From Geothrix sp. 21YS21S-4 (GTDB lineage: Bacteria; Acidobacteriota; Holophagae; Holophagales; Holophagaceae): DNA of 64,000 nt. A program made the translations under genes and the position numbers. Under the pieces are notes generated by a model, which saw only the letters and a list, made by a program, of their open reading frames with translations, ran no database searches and was not told where the DNA came from. The stretch is from positions 1,922,001 through 1,986,000 of the forward strand of contig NZ_CP132719.1 of NCBI RefSeq assembly GCF_030845995.1. The letters run 5' to 3'. This document shows positions 15,976 through 22,338 of the stretch, one piece after another. Numbering within the stretch: position 1 is the first letter of the stretch; each line of letters begins with the position of its first letter.

Positions 15976-17130
15976 TCAGGAGGCTTTCGCGGGGGTCGCG
16001 GGAGGGGGAGTCTGGAGGGCGGCGAGCGCCTTGGCCAGCGGATCGTCCCCGTCAGCCAGGCGCAGTGCCTGATCGGGCGTCATTCCCTGGCGGTCCAGCT
16101 TCTCGCCGCCCGCGCCCAGCCAGCGGCGCGACACCAGTTCCACGGCACCGCCCTGCTTCAGGGGGAAGCGGCTGCGCTCCACGCCCAGGCCCGGCGTCTT
16201 CTCTCCCAGGACTTTGGCGCCGCCCTTCTTGAGGCAGGCGGTCAGCACTTCGGCGGGTCCCAGGGTGGAGCGCCCCACCAGGAGGGCGACATGAGCGAAG
16301 GGCGTTCCCCCCGCGGCCACGGGCACGACGCGATCGGCCTTTCCCGCTTCCTGCAGCGTTCCGAAGGGGCCTGGGACCCCCAGGAGTCCAGCCAGAGCCG
16401 CGGCTTCCTCCGGGGTGCCCTGAGCGCACTGGCGGAGGTCCAGGACCAGGGTGTGGGCGCGGTTGGCGGAAGCGAGCAGCTTGCCCACCTCCTCCGCCCG
16501 CCCGGAACCGAGATCCGGCAGGGTCACGAGGATGCCGTTGGCGCCCGTCTTGAGCGAGGCCGGGGCCTTGGGCAGAACATGGCGCTGGATGGTGGTCTTG
16601 GCCAGATCCCCGGCCGTGTTGTAGCGGTACAGGTCCAGGCTGGAACCCTCGGCCCCGCGGAGGCGCCGTTCCAGAGCCCACGCGCTGATCCGGCCCACGG
16701 AATCGCCGTCCATCTTGCGGATGACGTCGCCGGCCTGGATGCCGGCCTTGGCCGCCGGCCCGTCGGGCGTCACGGCGAGCACCGCGGCGTAGATGCCCCG
16801 CTTCATCACCACCATCCCCGCCTCGGCGGGACCGGGATCGGGCAGGCGGAGATCCTCCGCGGACAGGTAGGCGTTCAAGGGATGGGACCGCTCCAGCACC
16901 GCCTGGATACCCCCGGAGACGACCTTCTCCATGTCCGGCGGGTCCACGTAGTTCTGCTGGACCAGGCCCAGGACGTCCTGGATGTCCGACAGCCCGGCCA
17001 GGGGATCCTGGGGCGTGGACTTGGCCCCGGCCTTCGCGGGCTTGGGCTGCGAACCCTGTTGGAGCACCGGCAGCGTGAACGAGGTCACGAGCGGAAGGGA
17101 CAACACCGAGAGCCAGGTACGCGCGTGCAT
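15976..17130 (-). CDS. S41 (C-terminal processing) protease homologue lacking its catalytic dyad
   Basis: A 384-residue exported protein: signal segment 5-22, helical region 45-95, PDZ domain about 105-185 (GPAAKAGIQAGDVIRKMDG), then the S41 core (LDLRQCAQGTPEEA, then LLVGRSTLGPAEVL and VLGEKTPGLG). CtpA and Tsp cleave periplasmic proteins using a Ser in the SASEI segment and a Lys in FGKG. At the aligned positions this protein has Gly291 and Leu315, so both dyad residues appear lost. It is likely a non-proteolytic peptide-binding or scaffold protein. In actinobacteria and many Gram-negatives, CtpA neighbours a divergent polysaccharide deacetylase, and that order is kept here. Confidence 0.83.
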   Translation of the reverse strand: MHARTWLSVLSLPLVTSFTLPVLQQGSQPKPAKAGAKSTPQDPLAGLSDIQDVLGLVQQNYVDPPDMEKVVSGGIQAVLERSHPLNAYLSAEDLRLPDPGPAEAGMVVMKRGIYAAVLAVTPDGPAAKAGIQAGDVIRKMDGDSVGRISAWALERRLRGAEGSSLDLYRYNTAGDLAKTTIQRHVLPKAPASLKTGANGILVTLPDLGSGRAEEVGKLLASANRAHTLVLDLRQCAQGTPEEAAALAGLLGVPGPFGTLQEAGKADRVVPVAAGGTPFAHVALLVGRSTLGPAEVLTACLKKGGAKVLGEKTPGLGVERSRFPLKQGGAVELVSRRWLGAGGEKLDRQGMTPDQALRLADGDDPLAKALAALQTPPPATPAKAS

Positions 17131-17173
17131 AGGGACAGTGTCGACTATCGGCCGCCCGCTGTCAGCTGTCGGG

Positions 17174-17491
17174 TCAGGCTTTCAAGTCCAGGGTGGCCTG
17201 GGTCAGCTCGTCCTGGGACTGGAGGACCTTGAGATTCGCCTTGTACATCAGGTCGAACCCCATCCCCTGGACGGTCTCCGTCGCCAGGTCCACGTTCGAA
17301 CCGCCGGGCACCGCCGGGGCGGCCGTGTCGGACAGGCTTTCCACCCGCACCCCACCACCGGGCTGCTCCGCGAGGTCGGCGCGCTTCGCCTTGAACCCCT
17401 CCGACAGCTGATTGACGACGTTGTTGGCCTGCACGGCGAGCCCCGCGCCCGCAGCGCGGAGTCCCGAAAGGGCAATGCCGAATCCGTCCAT
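17174..17491 (-). CDS. Flagellar rod-like short protein (FlgC/FlgB-type ends)
   Basis: A 105-residue protein with both family ends of flagellar axial proteins. The N-terminus SGLRAAGAGLAVQANNVVN carries the ANN(V/I)xN helix, and the C-terminus VDLATETVQGMGFDLMYKAN and LKVLQSQDELTQATLDL is the paired helix. Only about 40 residues lie between, shorter than FlgC (about 135). Such proteins build the rod or hook, but no other flagellar gene is in the window. It lies 25 bases after ddl on the same strand. The ATG at 17491 has only a weak ribosome-binding site. It could be a relict or a distant-operon component. Confidence 0.78.
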   Translation of the reverse strand: MDGFGIALSGLRAAGAGLAVQANNVVNQLSEGFKAKRADLAEQPGGGVRVESLSDTAAPAVPGGSNVDLATETVQGMGFDLMYKANLKVLQSQDELTQATLDLKA

Positions 17492-17516
17492 GGAGGCGAT
17501 ATCGGCAGGGCCGAAT

Positions 17517-18623
17517 TCAGCCTTGAGCGTTCCCGCCCTTCCGGAACCAGTCGCTCCCCGACTGGAAGCCCTTCTGCTTGGCGGCCATCTGGGCATGCCG
17601 GGCGAGGGCCAGATCGATGAGCCGCGTGAGCAGCTCCCCGTAGGGCATCCCCCCGGCCGCCATCATCTTGGGATACATGGAGATGCTGGTGAACCCGGGG
17701 ATGAAGTTCAGCTCGTTCAGGAACACGCGCCCCGTGAGCCGCTCCAGGAAGAAGTCCACCCGGGCCATGCCGTAGCCGTCGGACGCGGCGAAGGCCTCCG
17801 TGGCCAGCTTGCGCACGAGGTCGGCCAGTTCTCCCGGGATCTGGGCGGGGATCTCCGTCCGGCTCTTCCCCTGGATGTACTTGTCCTCGAAGGTGTAGAA
17901 CTCGTCGGCCACGATCACTTCGCCGGGCTCGGAGACCAACGGCTCGTCCCCGCCGAGGACCGCCACTTCGATCTCCCGGACGTCGAGCCCCTGCTCGACC
18001 AGGACCCGCCGGTCGTAGGTGAAGGCGCGGTCGAGGGAGGCCGCCAGATCGTCCGCCCGCTTCACTTTCTCCACGCCGATGCTGCTGCCGAGGTTGGCGG
18101 GCTTCACGAACAGGGGCAGGCCCAGCTTCGCGCATTCCGCCAGGCAGCCGCCCCGGTCCCGCTTCCAGCGCTCCTCGGTCAGGCCCACGTAGGGCACCAC
18201 GGGCAGGCCGGCGGATTCCCACAGGCGCTTGGTGATCCACTTGTCCATCCCCGCGGCCATCGCCAGCAGGCCGGCGCCCGTGTAGGGACGGTGGAGGAGT
18301 TCCAGATAACCCTGGATCTGGCCGTCCTCGCCCCCCGCGCCATGGAGGGCGTTGAAGAAGAGATCCGGCAACGGCGTAGCCTCCGCGCCCTTCTCCAGAG
18401 GCAGAAAGGGGTGGTCGCTGCGCTCCGGCAGCTCGCCCACCGCCAGCCGCGCGAAGGGATCGCCCGTCACGACCCACACCCCGTTGCGCGCGATGCCCAT
18501 GGGCCGCACGATGAACCGCTCAGGATCCAGGTGCTCCGCGATGGCACGCGCCGTGACGATGGAGACTTCGTGCTCGGGCGATTCCCCGCCGAAGAGAAGG
18601 CCGACGCTCAGATGCTTGCTCAT
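17517..18623 (-). CDS. ddl: D-alanine--D-alanine ligase
   Basis: A 368-residue ATP-grasp ligase that joins two D-Ala for peptidoglycan. Visible are LLFGGESPEHEVS at the N-terminus, LFFNALHGAGGEDG (about 89-102), PLFVKPANLGSSIGV, FYTFEDKYI with the omega-loop Tyr, and the metal-binding NELNFIPGFTSISMYP near residue 310. FYTFEDKY matches D-Ala-D-Ala rather than D-Ala-D-Lac ligases. The length is usual for the longer Ddl group. It is divergent from the DUF438 gene and followed by the flagellar-rod-like gene. It sits near other envelope genes (S41 homologue, deacetylase, beta-lactamase). Confidence 0.96.
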   Translation of the reverse strand: MSKHLSVGLLFGGESPEHEVSIVTARAIAEHLDPERFIVRPMGIARNGVWVVTGDPFARLAVGELPERSDHPFLPLEKGAEATPLPDLFFNALHGAGGEDGQIQGYLELLHRPYTGAGLLAMAAGMDKWITKRLWESAGLPVVPYVGLTEERWKRDRGGCLAECAKLGLPLFVKPANLGSSIGVEKVKRADDLAASLDRAFTYDRRVLVEQGLDVREIEVAVLGGDEPLVSEPGEVIVADEFYTFEDKYIQGKSRTEIPAQIPGELADLVRKLATEAFAASDGYGMARVDFFLERLTGRVFLNELNFIPGFTSISMYPKMMAAGGMPYGELLTRLIDLALARHAQMAAKQKGFQSGSDWFRKGGNAQG

Positions 18624-18695
18624 GGAATCACTCTAGCATCGGCGCCAGACGCGCTCCGGCGGGGTTCGGGGGCCCTCCCGGATGATGGCGGTCAC

Positions 18696-18726
18696 ATTTA
18701 GGAATAGTTGATTTTTTTAGTATGGT
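18696..18726 (+). promoter_or_regulatory. Promoter of the DUF438 gene
   Basis: TTAGGA (18698-18703) is followed after 17 bases by TATGGT (18721-18726). Transcription would start near 18733, giving a very short leader that holds GGGAGG (18738-18743) and the ATG at 18749. The -35 is embedded in ATTTAGGA, an octamer also seen in the norB control region. Confidence 0.5.
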
Positions 18727-18748
18727 AATTTTCTTCCGGGAGGCTCCC

Positions 18749-19996
18749 ATGAGCGAACTCATCAACAACCGCGAGCACCGGATCGCCACCCTCAAGCACG
18801 TCATCCTCCATCTCCACCGCGGGGAGGCCCCGGAGCAGGTGAAGGCGCAGCTCGCCCAGCTCATCGGCGAAGTGGACGCCAGCGAGATCGCCGCGATGGA
18901 GCAGGCGCTGATGGCCGAGGGCATGGCCGCGGAGGAGGTGAAGGCCATGTGCGACCTCCACGCGGAGGTGCTGCAGGACGCCGTGGCCCCGCCCCGGACC
19001 GAGTCCCTGCCCGCGGGCCATCCGGTGGACACCTTCCGGAAGGAGAACCGCGCCCTGGAAGCCGCCGTCGCCACAGCACGGGAGCGGGTGGGGACGCTGG
19101 AATCCGTGGAGGACCACGCCTATCCCGCGGCCCAGCGCCTCGACGTGCTGGAAGCGTTCAATGTCCTGATGGACGTGGACAAGCACTACCAGCGCAAGGA
19201 GAACCTGGTGTTTTCGATCCTGGAGCGCCACGGGACCACCGGCCCTTCCAAGGTGATGTGGGCCAAGGACGACGAGGTGCGCGAGCTACTGAAAAGCGCC
19301 ATCCAGGTCCTGCGGGAGGAGCACCTCAGCGGGGCGGAGCTGAAGATTCTCGCCCCCACCGTCCTGAAGCCCGCCCTGGCCGCGGTGGAGTCCATGATCT
19401 ACAAGGAGGAGAACATCCTGCTGCCCATGGCGCTGGGGATGTTCACGGAAGAGGAATGGGGCGAGATCTGGCGCGACAGCCCGCGCTACGGCTGGTGCCT
19501 GGTCGAGCCCGGCACAAGCTTCGCGCCGCCGGAAGCGCATCTTCCCGAAGCTCCCATCCAGCTGCCGACGGCGTCCGCCGTGGCCTTCCCCAGCGGATCC
19601 CTCACCTTCCAGCAGCTCGTGGGGATCTTCTCCAATCTGCCCGTGGACATCACCTTCGTGGACGCGGACGATCGCGTCGCCTTCTTCAGCGAAGGCCCGG
19701 ACCGCGTGTTCGCCCGCAGCCGCACCATCCTGGGGCGCGAGGTCAAGCACTGCCATCCGCCCAAGAGCGTGGACGTGGTGGAGCGCATCCTGGGCGACTT
19801 CAAGTCGGGCCGGCAGAGCGTCGCCGAGTTCTGGATCCAACTCCAGGGGAAATTCGTCCACATCCGCTACTTCGCCGTCCGGGACGAGGCCGGCGCCTAT
19901 CTCGGAACGCTGGAGGTGACGCAGGACCTCACGCGCCTCCGGGCGCTGGAGGGCGACCGCCGCCTGCTGGAATACGACGCTCCCGCGCAGGCCTGA
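18749..19996 (+). CDS. DUF438-hemerythrin-PAS protein
   Basis: A 415-residue cytoplasmic protein with three parts: an N-terminal DUF438 region (1-80, ending KAMCDLHAEVLQ), a hemerythrin-like helical domain (about 90-250) with spaced His and Glu (for example DKHYQRKENLV and YKEENILLP), and a C-terminal PAS-like domain (about 280-405, ITFVDADDRVAFFSEG). Proteins of this layout are linked in other bacteria to nitric oxide or oxygen sensing and to Fe-S repair, because hemerythrin folds carry di-iron centres. The start is set by GGGAGG five bases upstream; an in-frame ATG at 18722 lies before the ribosome-binding site and is rejected. The DUF1858-DUF2249 gene follows after 7 bases. Confidence 0.85.
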   Translation: MSELINNREHRIATLKHVILHLHRGEAPEQVKAQLAQLIGEVDASEIAAMEQALMAEGMAAEEVKAMCDLHAEVLQDAVAPPRTESLPAGHPVDTFRKENRALEAAVATARERVGTLESVEDHAYPAAQRLDVLEAFNVLMDVDKHYQRKENLVFSILERHGTTGPSKVMWAKDDEVRELLKSAIQVLREEHLSGAELKILAPTVLKPALAAVESMIYKEENILLPMALGMFTEEEWGEIWRDSPRYGWCLVEPGTSFAPPEAHLPEAPIQLPTASAVAFPSGSLTFQQLVGIFSNLPVDITFVDADDRVAFFSEGPDRVFARSRTILGREVKHCHPPKSVDVVERILGDFKSGRQSVAEFWIQLQGKFVHIRYFAVRDEAGAYLGTLEVTQDLTRLRALEGDRRLLEYDAPAQA

Positions 19997-20003
19997 GGCG
20001 GCC

Positions 20004-20513
20004 GTGGCCATCACCCCCGCAACCCGGATCGGCGACTTCCTGGAAGCCCACCCCGACCTCCAGGAAGCCCTCATCGCGCGGGTTCCCGAATTCGCGAAGC
20101 TGCGCAATCCCATCCTGCGCCGCACGGTGGCGAAGCTGGCCACCGTGGACCAGGCGGCGCGGATCGCCGGCCTCCCCACCGCCGAGCTTGTGCGCTTCCT
20201 CCGGGAACTGGCGGGAGAAGCCGACATTCCGGGACCGGAAGCTCCGGTACTCATCCCCGAAGCCCGCCCGGATTGGGCGTGGCCCGAATCACTCCGCGCC
20301 ACGGTGGACGCCGAGGCCGCCCTCGCGGCGGGAGAGCATCCCCTCGCGCAGACGCGGGCGGCGCTCCGAGTGCTCGCCTCCGGCGAGGCCATGCAGCTCC
20401 TGAGCGCCTTCCGGCCCGAGCCGCTATTGGCCGAACTTTCCCAAGAGGGCGTGCCGTGCTGGTGCGAAGAAGAGGCGCCCGGCCGCTTCCGCACGTGGAT
20501 CCTCAAGGCGTGA
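20004..20513 (+). CDS. DUF1858-DUF2249 two-domain protein
   Basis: A 169-residue protein starting at GTG. Residues 5-65 match DUF1858 (the ScdA N-terminal type): TRIGDFLEAHPDL, FAKLRNPILRRTVAK, then ATVDQAARIAGLP. The C-terminal half (about 100-169) matches DUF2249 (ALRVLASGEAMQLLSAFRP, then GVPCWCEEEAPG). Both domains recur next to hemerythrin/DUF438 proteins and nitric-oxide-responsive genes; their biochemical role is not settled. The 7-base gap to the DUF438 gene indicates an operon and a shared function. Confidence 0.83.
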   Translation: MAITPATRIGDFLEAHPDLQEALIARVPEFAKLRNPILRRTVAKLATVDQAARIAGLPTAELVRFLRELAGEADIPGPEAPVLIPEARPDWAWPESLRATVDAEAALAAGEHPLAQTRAALRVLASGEAMQLLSAFRPEPLLAELSQEGVPCWCEEEAPGRFRTWILKA

Positions 20514-20580
20514 GCGCCCAGCTTTGACCCGGCAGGCGGCGCGGATGCGCTAGGCTGGTTCCCCATCTTGCGGAGCGCCC

Positions 20581-21066
20581 GTGCGGTCGGCCATCTATCC
20601 AGGCTCCTTCGATCCCGTGACCCTCGGCCACTGGGATCTCATCCAGCGGGCGGCGAAGCTCGTCGATCGGCTGGTGGTGGCCGTCCTCCACAATCCCGCC
20701 AAGTCCCCCGCCTTCAGCGTGGAGGAGCGGGTGGAGATGCTGAAGGAGTTGACCGCCCCCCTCCCCCGAATCGAAGTCACCGCCTTCCACGGGCTATTGG
20801 TGGACTTCGCGCGGGCCCAGGACGCCCAGGTGATCATCCGCGGCGTGCGCGCCTTCAGCGACTTCGAGTACGAGTTCCAGATGGCCCTGATGAACCGCAA
20901 GCTGGCCCCGGAGCTGGAGACGGTCTTCCTGATGCCCAAAGAAAAGTACAGCGCCGTCAGCAGCCGCTTCGTCCGCGAGATCGGCGGCATGGGCGGAAAC
21001 CTCGCCGACCTGGTGCCCGAGTCCCTACGGGAGCGGCTGGCCGCCCGCCTGCGGAAGCCCGACTAG
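20581..21066 (+). CDS. coaD: Phosphopantetheine adenylyltransferase
   Basis: A 161-residue nucleotidyltransferase that transfers AMP to 4'-phosphopantetheine to make dephospho-CoA, the penultimate CoA step. The N-terminal AIYPGSFDPVTLGHWDL carries the T-x-G-H motif, and the C-terminal SAVSSRFVREI has the ISSS-type loop. VIIRGVRAFSDFEYEFQMA is the conserved middle segment. The length is exactly that of the family. It begins with GTG at 20581, five bases after GGAG. It is monocistronic in appearance and nearly meets the convergent dmeR-like gene (3 bases apart). Confidence 0.97.
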   Translation: MRSAIYPGSFDPVTLGHWDLIQRAAKLVDRLVVAVLHNPAKSPAFSVEERVEMLKELTAPLPRIEVTAFHGLLVDFARAQDAQVIIRGVRAFSDFEYEFQMALMNRKLAPELETVFLMPKEKYSAVSSRFVREIGGMGGNLADLVPESLRERLAARLRKPD

Positions 21067-21069
21067 CCG

Positions 21070-21345
21070 CTATTTGAAGTAGGACCGCAGGACCGCGACC
21101 ACCTGCTCCAAGTCCCGCTCCCGCTCCGCGGCCGACACCGCCTCGGACGCCAGGTGCTCCCGCAGGTGGCCCTCCAGGACCACGGCCATCAGGCCATTGA
21201 CGGCGCCCCGGACGGCGGCGATCTGTTGGAGGACCGCGCCGCATTCCGAGCCGCGCTCCAGCGCCTTCTCCAGGGCCCCCACCTGCCCCTGGATGCGCCG
21301 CACCCGCGCCAGCAGCTTGTCCTTCGCCTTGATCGTGTGGGGCAT
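21070..21345 (-). CDS. dmeR: RcnR/DmeR-type nickel/cobalt-responsive repressor
   Basis: A 91-residue all-helical repressor of the CsoR/RcnR (DUF156) family. The metal-ligand pattern is that of RcnR: His3 near the N-terminus, Cys35, His60 and His64. Formaldehyde-sensing FrmR lacks His3 and His64, and CsoR has Cys at position 60's equivalent. The highly conserved helix ECGAVLQQIAAVRGAVNGLM is present. Metal binding releases DNA. It is divergent from a DmeF-type CDF exporter with an operator-like dyad in between, as in the DmeRF systems of rhizobia. The gene is probably autoregulated through the same site. Confidence 0.9.
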   Translation of the reverse strand: MPHTIKAKDKLLARVRRIQGQVGALEKALERGSECGAVLQQIAAVRGAVNGLMAVVLEGHLREHLASEAVSAAERERDLEQVVAVLRSYFK

Positions 21346-21374
21346 CCGGCCTCCGTCCCCGCCTCATAGGGCGA

Positions 21375-21397
21375 AGTATACTGGGGTATAGTATATT
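21375..21397. promoter_or_regulatory. DmeR/RcnR-type operator
   Basis: The sequence has a G-tract of four flanked by AT arms, TATACT-GGGG-TATAGTATA (21377-21395). RcnR boxes have the form TACT-G-tract-N-AGTA, and TACTGGGGTATAGTA fits this closely. The site lies 20 bases before the dmeF-like ATG and 30 bases before the repressor ATG, where it would block both promoters. Confidence 0.82.
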
Positions 21398-21417
21398 CCT
21401 CCGCGAAAGGAAGGTCC

Positions 21418-22338
21418 ATGCGATCCGCCCCTTCCCTCGAAAGCCGGCAGCATTCCCACGTCTTCGACGAGGGGGACCCCCTGGCGGAGCGCAACACCAG
21501 GTGGGCGGTGGGGCTCACCGCCGCGATGATGGTCGCGGAGATCGCCGGCGGGTGGAGGTTCAACTCCATGGCCCTGCTGGCGGACGGCTGGCACATGAGT
21601 TCCCACGCGCTCGCCCTGGGCTTGGCGGCCCTGGCCTACGGCGCCGCCCGGCGGTTCGCCCGCGACCCGCGCTTCGCCTTCGGGACCTGGAAGATCGAGG
21701 TGCTGGGCGGCTACACCAGCGCCCTCTGCCTCATCGGCGTGGCCCTCCTGATGGCCTGGCAGTCCGTGCAGCGCCTCCTCGCCCCCGCGCCCATCCACTA
21801 CGACCGGGCCATCGCCCTGGCGGTCGCGGGCCTCCTCGTCAACCTCGCCTGCGCCTGGCTCCTGCGGGACGGACACGACCACGGGCATGGGCCCCACCAT
21901 GACCTGAACCTGCGGGCCGCCTACCTGCACGTCCTCGCCGACGCCGCCACGTCCATCCTCGCCATCCTGGCGCTGGTGGGAGGCAAGGCGTGGGGCGCCG
22001 CCTGGCTCGATCCGCTGATGGGCCTGATCGGAGCGGGTCTCGTGGGGGCCTGGGCCTGGGGCCTGCTGCGGGATTCGGGGCGGGTGCTGCTCGACGCGGA
22101 GATGAACGCGCCCGTGGTCGAGGAGATCCGGGAGGCCATCGCCGAGGGGCCGGTGGAAGCCGCCATTTGCGACCTCCACGTGTGGCGCGTGGGGAAGGGC
22201 AATTACGCCTGCATCCTGTCCCTCGTGACCGCCGAGGCGGCCGATCCCGACGTCTTCAAGCGCCAGTTGGAGCTCCACGAGGAACTGGCCCACATCTCGA
22301 TCGAAGTGAACCGCACCTGCACCGTTCCGGTCAGCTGA
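21418..22338 (+). CDS. dmeF: DmeF-type cation diffusion facilitator (Co/Ni efflux)
   Basis: A 306-residue CDF proton-coupled metal exporter with six membrane segments. The helix-2 site is LADGWHMSSHALALG, which has the His-rich DmeF pattern instead of the zinc-type HxxxD; the helix-5 site is HVLADAATS. A His-rich loop, DGHDHGHGPHHD (about 151-162), joins helices 4 and 5. The C-terminal cytoplasmic domain holds CDLHVWRVG. Together with the RcnR-like partner this indicates cobalt or nickel export and not zinc. The stop overlaps the convergent recG stop by 8 bases. Confidence 0.9.
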   Translation: MRSAPSLESRQHSHVFDEGDPLAERNTRWAVGLTAAMMVAEIAGGWRFNSMALLADGWHMSSHALALGLAALAYGAARRFARDPRFAFGTWKIEVLGGYTSALCLIGVALLMAWQSVQRLLAPAPIHYDRAIALAVAGLLVNLACAWLLRDGHDHGHGPHHDLNLRAAYLHVLADAATSILAILALVGGKAWGAAWLDPLMGLIGAGLVGAWAWGLLRDSGRVLLDAEMNAPVVEEIREAIAEGPVEAAICDLHVWRVGKGNYACILSLVTAEAADPDVFKRQLELHEELAHISIEVNRTCTVPVS

